DNA of 24,400 bases from Galactobacillus timonensis (GTDB lineage: Bacteria > Bacillota_I > Bacilli_A > Erysipelotrichales > Erysipelotrichaceae), in contig NZ_LT964741.1 of the NCBI RefSeq assembly GCF_900240265.1, positions 1-24,400 on the forward strand. Reading direction: 5' to 3'. Of the stretch, positions 7,819 through 15,350 are shown one piece after another. Positions within the stretch are counted from its first letter, which is position 1. Every line of letters begins with the position of its first letter. Position numbers and translations under genes: made by a program. Under the pieces are notes generated by a model. That model was not told the DNA's origin, searched no databases, and was given only the letters and a program-made list of their open reading frames with translations.

Positions 7819-8567
7819 TGGAAATGGGATTTGTGATTCTGTACCTGCTGCGCAGTACGGAGCGTTTCCCCTTCGTCAAGGGAATGCTGGCATCACTTCA
7901 TGTGCCGAAGGATCTCTTCGGGCGCATTACGGTGAAGGCCTTTCCGCTGCTTTTGAACGAGACGCTCTGGTCGCTTGGCCAAACGGTTCTTTCGCAGCAG
8001 TATTCGACGCTGGGACTCAACATTGTGGCGGCTTTTAATATCAGCAGCACCATCAGCAACGTGTTCAATATCGCCTTCATTTCGATGGGCAATGCGATTG
8101 CAATCATTCTGGGACAGGAGCTTGGCAGCGGAAAGACGGATGAGGTGCGCGATGATGCGGCCAGGCTGACGGTGTTTTCCATTTCGCTCTGTGTTCTGTC
8201 CGGGATACTGATGTTTGCAATATCGCCGTTTTTTCCGAGAATCTACAATACCGCGGATGAGATTCGTCTCATTGCGGAAGGTCTGATCCGCATCTCTGCC
8301 GTGTGCATGCCGATCTATGCCTGTGCCAATGCGATGTATTTTACGCTGCGCTCCGGGGGAAAGACCTGGATCACGTTCCTGTTTGATTCGTGCTTTGTCT
8401 GGATTTTCTCGATACCGACGGCCTGGTTTCTGACACATCATACGGCGCTGACCATTCTGCCGGTGTTTGCCCTCGTACAGGCGGTGGACATCATCAAGTG
8501 CGTGATTGGCGGTGTCATGGTTCATCGCGGCAGCTGGGTTCATGATCTGACGCAGTATGCGGAATAG
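7819..8567 (+). CDS. MATE-family multidrug efflux protein, exon 2 (C-terminal half)
   Basis: These 749 bases continue the MATE gene after the intron. The first two bases complete the split valine codon, then EMGFVILYLLRSTERFPFVKG. The second bundle includes FPLLLNETLWSLGQTVLSQQYSTLG, FNISSTISNVFNIAFISMGNAIAIILGQELGSG and the final helices up to DIIKCVIGGVMVHRG. These match the C-terminal half of MATE transporters. Joined to exon 1, the protein is 464 residues, a normal size. There is no ribosome site at the exon start, so it cannot be made separately in a useful form. The ATG at 7734 lies within the intron's ribozyme domain V, not in a real gene. Confidence 0.88.
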
Positions 8568-8597
8568 TTACGCTGCCAGAAGCGGGGGAAGTCTGCA

Positions 8598-8634
8598 TAT
8601 AATGAATTCGGCAGCTTTTAAGTAAAGGAGATTT
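8598..8634 (+). promoter_or_regulatory. Probable -10 element and ribosome site of the M18 peptidase gene
   Basis: TATAAT at 8598-8603 stands 32 bases before the gene, with AAAGGAG a few bases before tandem ATG codons (8635, 8638). I cannot see a convincing -35, so the promoter call is tentative. Confidence 0.4.
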
Positions 8635-9927
8635 ATGATGGACAGTAATGACCTGATTTCATTTTTGGGCAGCAGCCCGGACTGCTACCATACGGTTCAA
8701 AGCGTCAAAGAGATTCTGGATGGAAACGGCTATGTTGAGCTTGCGGAGAGCGAGCCGTGGCAGCTGGAAGACGGTGGACGGTATTATGTGGTCCGCAACC
8801 AGGCGAGCATCATTGCCTTTCGCTATCATTCCGGCTTCCGCGGCTTCATGATTGCGGCGAGCCACAGTGATTCGCCGGCGCTGAAGATCAAAGAAAATCC
8901 GGAAATTTCAGCGGACGGTTATACAAAACTCAATGTAGAGAAGTATGGCGGCGCCATTCTTTCCGGCTGGCTGGATCGGCCGCTGTCTGTTTCCGGACGC
9001 ATTCTGGTCAAAGAGAACGGAAGGATCGTTTCCAGGCTGGTGCAGCTGGATGAGGATCTTTTGGTCATTCCTTCGCTGGCGATTCATATGAACCGCAATA
9101 CCAATGATCAGCAGAGCTGGAATGTGCAGCAGGATCTTCTGCCGGTACTGTCTTTGAAGGAGAAGACCGATTTCCTTTCCCTTATTGCGCAGCGGACCGG
9201 AACAGACAAGGAAAATATTCTGGGTCATGATCTGTTTCTCTATGTGCATGAAACGGGAAGAGTGATCGGTGCTGAAAAAGATATGATTCTGGCACCGCAC
9301 CTGGATGATCTGCAGTGCGGATTCGGAAACCTGCATGGCTTCCTGCAGGCAGAAGAAGACGGTAACCATATTCCTGTCCTTGCCATCTTCGACAATGAAG
9401 AAACGGGATCTCTCAGTGCCCAGGGCGCTGACAGCACGTTCCTGAAGGATACGCTGGACAATATTTCCGCCGCCGCAGGGTTCAGTGCTTCCGCTGAACG
9501 CTGCGCCTTAGCCGGCAGTTTTATGGTGTCGGCCGACAATGCGCATGCGGTACATCCCAATCATCCGGAGAAGGCGGATCCTGTCAACCGGCCGCATATC
9601 AATGCCGGCATCGTCATCAAGTACAATGCAAACCAGCATTATACGAGCGACGGAGTGTCGGCGGCAGTGTTCAAGGAACTCTGCAGGCGGGCAGATGTTC
9701 CGTATCAGACCTTTACCAACCGCTCGGATATGGCAGGGGGAAGTACGCTCGGCAATCTGAGCAACCGCCACGTATCGCTGCATACAGTCGATATCGGTCT
9801 GGCGCAGCTGGCGATGCACTCGTGCATGGAAACTGCGGGAGTAAAGGATACGGAGTATCTGATCCGGGCAATGAAGGTGTTTTTCTCTTCTTCCTTTGCA
9901 GAGAAGGGCAACAGTTTTTTGATCTGA
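8635..9927 (+). CDS. M18-family aminopeptidase (aspartyl aminopeptidase type)
   Basis: M18 peptidases are cytosolic dinuclear-zinc enzymes that form large tetrahedral assemblies and remove N-terminal, often acidic, residues from peptides. This 430-aa protein matches the family in length. The metal and catalytic blocks are readable: ASHSDSPALKIK (first zinc His), APHLDDLQCG (bridging Asp), FDNEETGS (catalytic Glu and zinc Glu), SADNAHAVHPNH (zinc Asp) and a late His in VSLHTVDIG. The segment KLNVEKYGGAILSGWLDRPLSVSGR is also typical. AAAGGAG supports the start at 8635 or 8638. It stands between the MATE gene and the mgl operon with its own terminator, so it appears monocistronic. Confidence 0.93.
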   Translation: MMDSNDLISFLGSSPDCYHTVQSVKEILDGNGYVELAESEPWQLEDGGRYYVVRNQASIIAFRYHSGFRGFMIAASHSDSPALKIKENPEISADGYTKLNVEKYGGAILSGWLDRPLSVSGRILVKENGRIVSRLVQLDEDLLVIPSLAIHMNRNTNDQQSWNVQQDLLPVLSLKEKTDFLSLIAQRTGTDKENILGHDLFLYVHETGRVIGAEKDMILAPHLDDLQCGFGNLHGFLQAEEDGNHIPVLAIFDNEETGSLSAQGADSTFLKDTLDNISAAAGFSASAERCALAGSFMVSADNAHAVHPNHPEKADPVNRPHINAGIVIKYNANQHYTSDGVSAAVFKELCRRADVPYQTFTNRSDMAGGSTLGNLSNRHVSLHTVDIGLAQLAMHSCMETAGVKDTEYLIRAMKVFFSSSFAEKGNSFLI

Positions 9928-9936
9928 TCCGAAATT

Positions 9937-9980
9937 ACAGGCTGCGGGAAGGGCTGTTCTTCCTGCATGCCTGTTTTTCT
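9937..9980 (+). terminator. Rho-independent terminator after the M18 peptidase
   Basis: ACAGGC pairs with GCCTGT (9937-9942, 9969-9974), with an inner GGAAG/CTTCC pairing, followed by TTTTTCTTT. It begins 10 bases after the stop codon. Confidence 0.8.
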
Positions 9981-10097
9981 TTCTTTTCTGCGTCAGGACG
10001 GCCTTTTTGTGTATTTTTATCGGTTCGCTTGTGAAAATGATTGCTGTTTCGTAAAAAAATCTTCATGGTAAATCGAAAAAAATTCTATGTTTTTTGA

Positions 10098-10111
10098 TGT
10101 AAGCGCTTGCT
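10098..10111 (+). promoter_or_regulatory. cre-like (CcpA or LacI-family) operator upstream of mglB
   Basis: TGTAAGCGCTTGCT is close to the catabolite-responsive element pattern TGNAANCGNWNNCW and has the central AAGCGCTT palindrome of LacI/GalR-family operators. It lies 52 bases before the mglB start, in an otherwise A/T-rich leader. By position it could repress the mgl operon when a preferred sugar is present, or bind a local LacI-type regulator. No such regulator is encoded in this window. I could not fix the promoter with confidence; TTCATG (10062-10067) with TATGTT (10086-10091) is one weak candidate. Confidence 0.5.
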
Positions 10112-10163
10112 AAAGTGGAATTGCTGATGAGGGAAACCTCAAATCACAAGGGAGGAAATAATT

Positions 10164-11468
10164 GTGAATTCAAAGAAGACTTTCAGCATTCTCACGGTTG
10201 CTGCAATGTCTGCGGCTCTTCTCGCAGGCTGCGGCGGCTCAAGCTCTTCGGCAGCAACGGCAGCAGCATCCTCAGGCAGCGACAGCGGCACGACGGCTGC
10301 AGAAGCTACCGGAAACGCTGCGAAACCGCTCGTCTGGTTCAACCGTCAGCCGTCCAACAGCTCGACCGGTGAACTTGACATGACTGCTCTCAACTGGAAC
10401 AAGGATACCTACTACGTAGGATTCAATGCAAACCAGGGTGCTGAGCTGCAGGGTAAGATGGTCGCTGACTATCTGACTTCGCATGGCGCTGAACTGGATC
10501 GTAACGGCGATGGTATCATCGGTTACGTTCTGGCAATCGGTGATATCGGACACAATGACTCGATCGCTCGTACGCGCGGCGTCCGTAACGCTCTTGGCAC
10601 GGCAGTTGAAGACGCTAACGGCGTCAATGCGCAGCCGGTAGGAACCAACGTTGACGGATCCTCGACAAACGTTCAGGACGGTTCCATCGATATCGATGGC
10701 AAGACCTATGTTGTTCGTGAACTTGCTTCGCAGGAAATGAAGAACTCCGCAGGTGCTACGTGGGATGCGGCTACGGCCGGCAACGCGATCGGCACATGGG
10801 CTTCTTCGTTCGGCGATCAGATCGATGTCGTTGTTTCCAACAACGATGGTATGGGCATGGCAATGTTCAATGCATGGTCCAAGGAAAACAGCGTTCCGAC
10901 ATTCGGCTACGATGCAAACTCTGACGCGGTTGCGGCAATCGCTGACGGCTATGCAGGAACCATTTCGCAGCATGCTGATGTTCAGGCTTATCTGACGCTC
11001 CGTGTTCTGCGCAACTGCCTTGATGGCGTTGATGTCAACACGGGTATCTCCATCGCTGATGATGCCGGCAACGTTCTGACGGAAGGCACCGACTATGAGT
11101 ACAATGCAGACGAGCGTTCGTTCTATGCTCTGAACCTTGCAGTTACGGCTGACAACTATCAGGACTTCCTGGATTCGACCGTTACCTACAAGCCTGTCAG
11201 CAACCAGCTCGATGCGACGAAGTCGCCGACCAAGAAGGTATGGCTTGACATCTACAACTCCGCTGATAACTTCCTGAGCTCCACCTATCAGCCGCTGCTG
11301 CAGAAGTATGATGATCTGCTGAACCTCGATGTTGAATACATCGGCGGCGATGGCCAGACAGAGTCCAACATCACGAACCGTCTCGGCAACCCGGATCAGT
11401 ATGATGCATTCGCCATCAACATGGTCAAGACGGACAACGCTGCTTCCTATACTTCGCTGCTTCAGTAA
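10164..11468 (+). CDS. mglB: Galactose/glucose-binding lipoprotein MglB, circularly permuted
   Basis: This is the substrate-binding lipoprotein of the Mgl importer, anchored outside the membrane. A GTG start at 10164 follows GGGAGGAAA. The signal peptide ends in lipobox LLAG-C (Cys23), followed by a Ser/Ala/Gly linker. Residues 54 to about 350 match E. coli MglB from its middle to its end: PLVWFNRQPS, YYVGFNANQGAELQG, the calcium-loop-like DRNGDG, GHNDSIAR, TWDAA, SNNDGMGMA and FGYDA. Residues 357-434 (VWLDIYNSADNF... DAFAINMV) match the N-terminal 75 residues of E. coli MglB. So the order of the two parts is swapped, and residues equivalent to most known sugar contacts are kept. At 434 aa it is longer than usual. 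It heads mglB-mglA-mglC. Confidence 0.92.
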   Translation: MNSKKTFSILTVAAMSAALLAGCGGSSSSAATAAASSGSDSGTTAAEATGNAAKPLVWFNRQPSNSSTGELDMTALNWNKDTYYVGFNANQGAELQGKMVADYLTSHGAELDRNGDGIIGYVLAIGDIGHNDSIARTRGVRNALGTAVEDANGVNAQPVGTNVDGSSTNVQDGSIDIDGKTYVVRELASQEMKNSAGATWDAATAGNAIGTWASSFGDQIDVVVSNNDGMGMAMFNAWSKENSVPTFGYDANSDAVAAIADGYAGTISQHADVQAYLTLRVLRNCLDGVDVNTGISIADDAGNVLTEGTDYEYNADERSFYALNLAVTADNYQDFLDSTVTYKPVSNQLDATKSPTKKVWLDIYNSADNFLSSTYQPLLQKYDDLLNLDVEYIGGDGQTESNITNRLGNPDQYDAFAINMVKTDNAASYTSLLQ

Positions 11469-11489
11469 TCTAGAGTAAGAATCTTCACT

Positions 11490-11525
11490 GAAGGGCTGCG
11501 CGGGAGATGTTCCTGGCAGCCCTTC
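11490..11525 (+). other. Stem-loop between mglB and mglA (possible attenuator or mRNA stabiliser)
   Basis: GAAGGGCTGC (11490-11499) pairs perfectly with GCAGCCCTTC (11516-11525). No T-run follows (ATCTTATGG). Such stems after a binding-protein gene commonly let part of the transcript end there or protect it from 3' decay, giving more binding protein than ATPase and permease. That role is inferred here from position only. Confidence 0.6.
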
Positions 11526-11585
11526 ATCTTATGGAACCTAGGGAGGAAATCCACCTGCGGTTTCACCACCAAATGAGGTAATAGC

Positions 11586-13097
11586 ATGGCTGAAGAATCA
11601 AAAGACAATATTTTGGAAATCCGTGGCATGTGCAAAAGCTTCGGACGCAACCGCGTTCTCGATCACATCAATCTCGATGTGAAACGCGGAACCATCATGG
11701 GACTGATGGGAGAGAACGGCGCCGGAAAGTCCACGATGATGAAATGTCTCTTCGGTGTGTACCAGAAAGATGAAGGAACCATTATTCTGGACGGGAAGGA
11801 AGTTAACTTCGCCGGACCGAAGGATGCGCTGGAAAACGGCATCGCCATGGTACATCAGGAGCTGAACCAGGCCCTGGACCGCACCGTTGTCGATAACCTG
11901 TTCCTGGGACGCTATCCAACGGATCGTTTCGGCATCGTTGATGAGGCACGCATGAAGAGAGAGGCGGCGGAACTGTTCCGCAGCCTGGATCTGACGGTCA
12001 ATCTGAATGCGCCGATGCGCACAATGTCTGTCTCGGCACGGCAGATGTGTGAAATTGCCAAGGCAATTTCCTACCATTCCAAACTTATCGTTCTGGATGA
12101 GCCGACGTCATCGTTGACGGAGCCGGAGGTGCGCAAGCTCTTCAGCATGATGCGCCGACTGCGTGACCGCGGCATCTCGCTGATTTATATTTCGCACAAG
12201 ATGGATGAGGTATTTGAAATCTGCGACGAAGTATCGGTGCTGCGTGATGGCAAAATGGTCATGACCAAGAACATCAAGGATACCGACATGAACGAACTGA
12301 TCGCAGCCATGGTCGGACGTTCTCTGGATCATCGTTTCCCGCCGGTCGACAATACGCCAAAGGAAACGATTCTCTCGGTCCAGCATCTGTTCACCAAGTA
12401 CAAGCCGTGGCTCAAGGACATTACGTTCGACGTCCGTGAAGGAGAAATCTTCGGTCTCTATGGACTGGTTGGAGCCGGCCGTACGGAGCTGCTGGAAACC
12501 ATCTTCGGTGTTCGCACCAGAGCCAGCGGCCGCGTCTATTACAATGGAAAGCTCTGCAACTTCAACAGCCCCAAGGAAGCGATGGATCATGGCTTCGCCC
12601 TCATCACGGAGGAGCGCAAGGCAAACGGTCTCTTCATGAAAGGGGATCTTACCTTCAATACGACGATTGCCAATCTGAATCAGTACAAGCACGGTCCCGT
12701 CGTCCTTTCGGATCCGACCATGAAGAAGGCGACATCGCGCGAAATCCGTACGATGCATACGAAGTGCCTTGGACCGGATGACATGATTGCCAGCCTCTCG
12801 GGCGGCAACCAGCAGAAGGTCATCTTCGGCAAATGGCTGGAGCGGGAACCTGACGTCTTCATGATGGATGAGCCGACCCGCGGCATCGACGTTGGCGCCA
12901 AGTATGAGATCTATGAACTGATCGTACAGATGGCAAAGCAGGGGAAGACGATCATCGTTGTCTCCTCCGAGATGCCTGAGATTCTCGGCATCACCAATCG
13001 CATCGGCGTCATGTCCAACGGACATCTTGCCGGTATCGTCAATACGAAGGAAACAAATCAGGAAGAACTTCTGCGCCTCAGCGCAATGTATCTGTAA
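11586..13097 (+). CDS. mglA: Galactose/methyl galactoside import ATPase MglA
   Basis: This is the double-ATPase subunit that powers the Mgl sugar importer at the inner face of the membrane. The 503-aa protein contains two ABC domains, the standard layout for the monosaccharide (CUT2) class. Domain 1 has Walker A GENGAGKS (residues 42-49), the CUT2-type signature region SVSARQMCEIAKAIS and Walker B LIVLDEPTSSL. Domain 2 has the modified Walker A GLVGAGRTE (Arg for Lys, usual in this class), signature LSGGNQQKV and Walker B VFMMDEPTRGIDVGAK. The ATG at 11586 follows TGAGGT. It starts 117 bases after mglB and ends 15 bases before mglC, clearly one operon. Confidence 0.94.
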   Translation: MAEESKDNILEIRGMCKSFGRNRVLDHINLDVKRGTIMGLMGENGAGKSTMMKCLFGVYQKDEGTIILDGKEVNFAGPKDALENGIAMVHQELNQALDRTVVDNLFLGRYPTDRFGIVDEARMKREAAELFRSLDLTVNLNAPMRTMSVSARQMCEIAKAISYHSKLIVLDEPTSSLTEPEVRKLFSMMRRLRDRGISLIYISHKMDEVFEICDEVSVLRDGKMVMTKNIKDTDMNELIAAMVGRSLDHRFPPVDNTPKETILSVQHLFTKYKPWLKDITFDVREGEIFGLYGLVGAGRTELLETIFGVRTRASGRVYYNGKLCNFNSPKEAMDHGFALITEERKANGLFMKGDLTFNTTIANLNQYKHGPVVLSDPTMKKATSREIRTMHTKCLGPDDMIASLSGGNQQKVIFGKWLEREPDVFMMDEPTRGIDVGAKYEIYELIVQMAKQGKTIIVVSSEMPEILGITNRIGVMSNGHLAGIVNTKETNQEELLRLSAMYL

Positions 13098-13112
13098 TAG
13101 AGGGATAGGAAC

Positions 13113-14765
13113 ATGGAAGACAATAACAAGATTCTGACCGATCAGCAGGAAGAGGAGCTCAGAGCCCCGATTGCCGAAAAGATCGGAGCAATTCAGAAAC
13201 AGATCGATGATCTGCGCAAAGACGGCAGCCTGAAGATTCAGACCCTGAGCAACCGTCTCGCTGCCGTTCGCAGCAGCCGTACACTTGCCAATGATGACCG
13301 GAAGAAACAGATTGCGGATCTTGAGTCACAGCTCGCCGCAGCCAAAGAGGTTGAAAAGAACAACAGCGCCAAGGTCAATGCCCTGATCAAGGAAGCAGAA
13401 GACTATCTGAAGCAGAACTATGAAAGCCAGTATCTGAGTAAGGTCAAGGCCAGCTGTGATGTGGCAAATAGTCAGGCGGAAGCCAAGTACAATGCCAAGC
13501 TCGCTGAACTGAAGGCCGAATATGAAAAGACCATTGCCGGCATCACGGATCAGAAGGAATTGAAGGACGAAAAATACGTCTACAAGAACAAGCAGTTCGA
13601 TGCCAAGCTGACGTATGACAATGAGCTGCAGGCCATCAAGGACCGCCGTCATGAGGCGTTCACGTATCAGTACCATCTGATCGATAATCTCCGGATGTCG
13701 AAGTTCACTGTCGGGGAGCGCTTCGATCAGTGGCGTGAAAACTACAAGTACACGTTCAACCGCAAGCAGTTCTTCCTGAAGAACGGTCTCTATATCGTCA
13801 TTGTGCTGATCTTCATCATGCTGGCGATCATTACGCCGATTCTCAAGAATACGCAGCTGTTTACGCTGACAAACATCCTGAACATTCTGCAGCAGGCTTC
13901 GCCGCGTATGTTCCTGGCGCTTGGCGTTGCGGGACTGATCGTGCTGACCGGTACCGATCTCTCGGTTGGTCGAATGGTCGGTATGGGCATGGTTACGGCA
14001 ACGATCATCATGCACAACGGTGTCAATACTGGTGCCGTCTTCGGACACATCTTCGACTTCACCTCGATCGTTCCGGCGGGACGGGCATGGCTCGCATTGC
14101 TTGTCTGTGTCATTCTGACGACGATCTTTGCGACGATTGCGGGATTCTTCTTTGCCCGCTTCAAGATGCATCCGTTCATTTCTACCATGAGCAACATGCT
14201 GATCATCTTCGGCCTTGTTACCTATGCAACGAAGGGTGTGTCGTTCGGTGCGATTGATCCGTCGATTCCGCAGATGTTCATTCCGAAGATCAACGGGTTC
14301 CCGACGATTATTCTCTGGTCTCTTGGCGCAATCTTTGTTATCTGGTTCATCTGGAACAAGACGACATTCGGCAAGAATCTGTTCGCTGTCGGCGGCAACC
14401 CTGAAGCTGCTTCCGTATCCGGTATTTCGGTATTCAAGACAATTCTGAGCGCCTTCATGCTGGCAGGTGTCATGTACGGTATCGGCGCATGGCTCGAGTG
14501 CATGCGAATGGTCGGCTCCGGTTCAGCTGCCTATGGTCAGGGCTGGGATATGGATGCGATCGCTGCCTGCGTTGTCGGCGGTGTCTCCTTCACCGGCGGT
14601 ATCGGTAAGATTTCCGGCGTTGTTGTCGGTGTCCTGATCTTTACGTCGCTGACGTATTCGCTGACGATTCTCGGCATTGATACGAACCTGCAGTTCGTCT
14701 TTGAAGGCATCATCATTCTTGCGGCTGTCACCCTCGACTGCCTCAAGTATGTACAGAAGAAGTAA
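13113..14765 (+). CDS. mglC: Galactose/methyl galactoside permease MglC with a long N-terminal coiled coil
   Basis: This is the membrane channel of the importer. From about residue 218 the protein is a normal CUT2 permease: first helix GLYIVIVLIFIMLAIITPIL (about 225-244), LTNILNILQQASPRMFLALGVAGLIVLTGTDLSVGRMVG, the cytoplasmic coupling region around FGKNLFAVGGNPEAASVSGI, and further helices to ILAAVTLDCLKYVQKK. Residues 1 to about 215 are not part of a usual MglC (about 335 aa). They are highly charged, have heptad-like spacing of Leu/Ile/Ala with many Gln, Glu and Lys, one Cys and no signal peptide, so they should form a cytoplasmic coiled coil. The frame is continuous and AGAGGGATAGGA precedes the ATG at 13113, so this is one 550-aa protein. 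Confidence 0.92.
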   Translation: MEDNNKILTDQQEEELRAPIAEKIGAIQKQIDDLRKDGSLKIQTLSNRLAAVRSSRTLANDDRKKQIADLESQLAAAKEVEKNNSAKVNALIKEAEDYLKQNYESQYLSKVKASCDVANSQAEAKYNAKLAELKAEYEKTIAGITDQKELKDEKYVYKNKQFDAKLTYDNELQAIKDRRHEAFTYQYHLIDNLRMSKFTVGERFDQWRENYKYTFNRKQFFLKNGLYIVIVLIFIMLAIITPILKNTQLFTLTNILNILQQASPRMFLALGVAGLIVLTGTDLSVGRMVGMGMVTATIIMHNGVNTGAVFGHIFDFTSIVPAGRAWLALLVCVILTTIFATIAGFFFARFKMHPFISTMSNMLIIFGLVTYATKGVSFGAIDPSIPQMFIPKINGFPTIILWSLGAIFVIWFIWNKTTFGKNLFAVGGNPEAASVSGISVFKTILSAFMLAGVMYGIGAWLECMRMVGSGSAAYGQGWDMDAIAACVVGGVSFTGGIGKISGVVVGVLIFTSLTYSLTILGIDTNLQFVFEGIIILAAVTLDCLKYVQKK

Positions 14766-14798
14766 TCAATCCATCGCTTTACAAACGGAAAAGAAAAA

Positions 14799-14820
14799 GG
14801 TCCCCGCTGCGGCGGGGACT
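14799..14820 (+). terminator. Bidirectional terminator hairpin after mglC, left copy of the direct repeat
   Basis: GTCCCCGC pairs with GCGGGGAC around TGCG. The same sequence occurs at 19423-19444 (and 24 bases match if the next CA is counted). Before the insertion a single copy probably stood between the convergent mgl and ABC exporter operons, with an A-rich left side (AAAAGAAAAAG) and a right side TCATTTT, giving T-runs for both strands. In this copy the plus-strand T-run has been separated by the IS. Confidence 0.75.
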
Positions 14821-14826
14821 CAATGG

Positions 14827-14860
14827 CGTCAACCTAAGAACATATGGTTGACGTCTTTTC
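14827..14860 (+). terminator. Hairpin with T-run in the left end of the IS4/IS1634-like element
   Basis: CGTCAACC (14827-14834) pairs with GGTTGACG (14846-14853), followed by TCTTTTCTT. On the plus strand this is terminator-like. It would stop mgl transcription from entering the IS, replacing the T-run that the mgl terminator lost on insertion. Confidence 0.6.
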
Positions 14861-14898
14861 TTATCCCTGAAACTTAACTACAAAATTATAAGCGGGAA

Positions 14899-14906
14899 AT
14901 TATAAT
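14899..14906. repeat. Target duplication ATTATAAT, left copy
   Basis: ATTATAAT directly abuts the left end of the ISL3-like element and is repeated exactly at 17549-17556. Eight bases is the duplication length typical of the ISL3 family. Confidence 0.88.
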
Positions 14907-15028
14907 GGCGATCTAAATTTATCTGGGGATGCCTCGAAAACGAAGTAAAAAAACTTGGGGAGTCGGGGTACCCCATGAAGGTTTATCCCACCACGAAACC
15001 GTCTGGTAAAACAGGCGGTTTTTGAATG

Positions 15029-15066
15029 GAAAAGAAAAGGAGACCGCCTGTTACGGCTGCGTCTCC
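15029..15066 (-). terminator. Rho-independent terminator of the ISL3-like operon
   Basis: On the minus strand GGAGACGC pairs with GCGGTCTCC (one bulged base), followed by TTTTCTTTT. The hairpin overlaps the last codons of the small third gene. A second stem, AACCGTCTG/CAGGCGGTT, lies just beyond it at about 14996-15020. Confidence 0.65.
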
Positions 15067-15350
15067 TGAAGTTCTTCGTATTCGTCCAGAAACATCTCAC
15101 AATAGATGGCGATGCGGGCAAGCATCTCGTCTGTGTTCATGGCATACAGAGTCATATTGCTCGTTTGGTTACGCTGCTTCAGCTCACATTCAATGCCGCG
15201 CATTAATCGCTGTGCTGAGCGGCATATTCGGTTCATGGAACGAATGCTGGCCTGCAGATATTGTTCTGCTTCTTTGCCATACAAACGGGCTCCTTCTGCA
15301 GTGATCCATGCCTGTTCGGGACTCAGGGGCTGAAAGCTGGTTGAAGTCAT
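15051..15350 (-). CDS. Small protein encoded downstream of the ISL3 transposase, function unknown
   Basis: I do not recognise a family. The 99-aa protein starts MTSTSFQPLSPEQAWITAEGA, is predicted mostly helical and has many Arg, Glu and Gln (for example MNRICRSAQRLMRGIECELKQR), with no cysteine pairs, signal or membrane segment. Its ATG overlaps the transposase stop as ATGA (15350-15347), a sign of translational coupling, and it ends inside the element's terminator. It is therefore part of the mobile unit. It could be a DNA-binding accessory or a regulator of the transposase; nothing in the sequence decides this. Confidence 0.7.
   Translation of the reverse strand: MTSTSFQPLSPEQAWITAEGARLYGKEAEQYLQASIRSMNRICRSAQRLMRGIECELKQRNQTSNMTLYAMNTDEMLARIAIYCEMFLDEYEELQETQP

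Noticed and set aside
7481..8038. Open frames crossing the intron 3' end into the MATE gene
   Set aside because: They cover the reverse transcriptase end, ribozyme domains V and VI and exon 2; none has a ribosome site or protein similarity.
10164..11468. MglB as a truncated or frameshifted two-domain protein
   Set aside because: The C-terminal segment exactly supplies the part missing from the N-terminus and keeps its ligand residues, so permutation explains it better than damage.
13113..13760. The coiled-coil segment before MglC as a separate gene
   Set aside because: The frame is continuous with the permease and there is no stop or convincing internal ribosome site.
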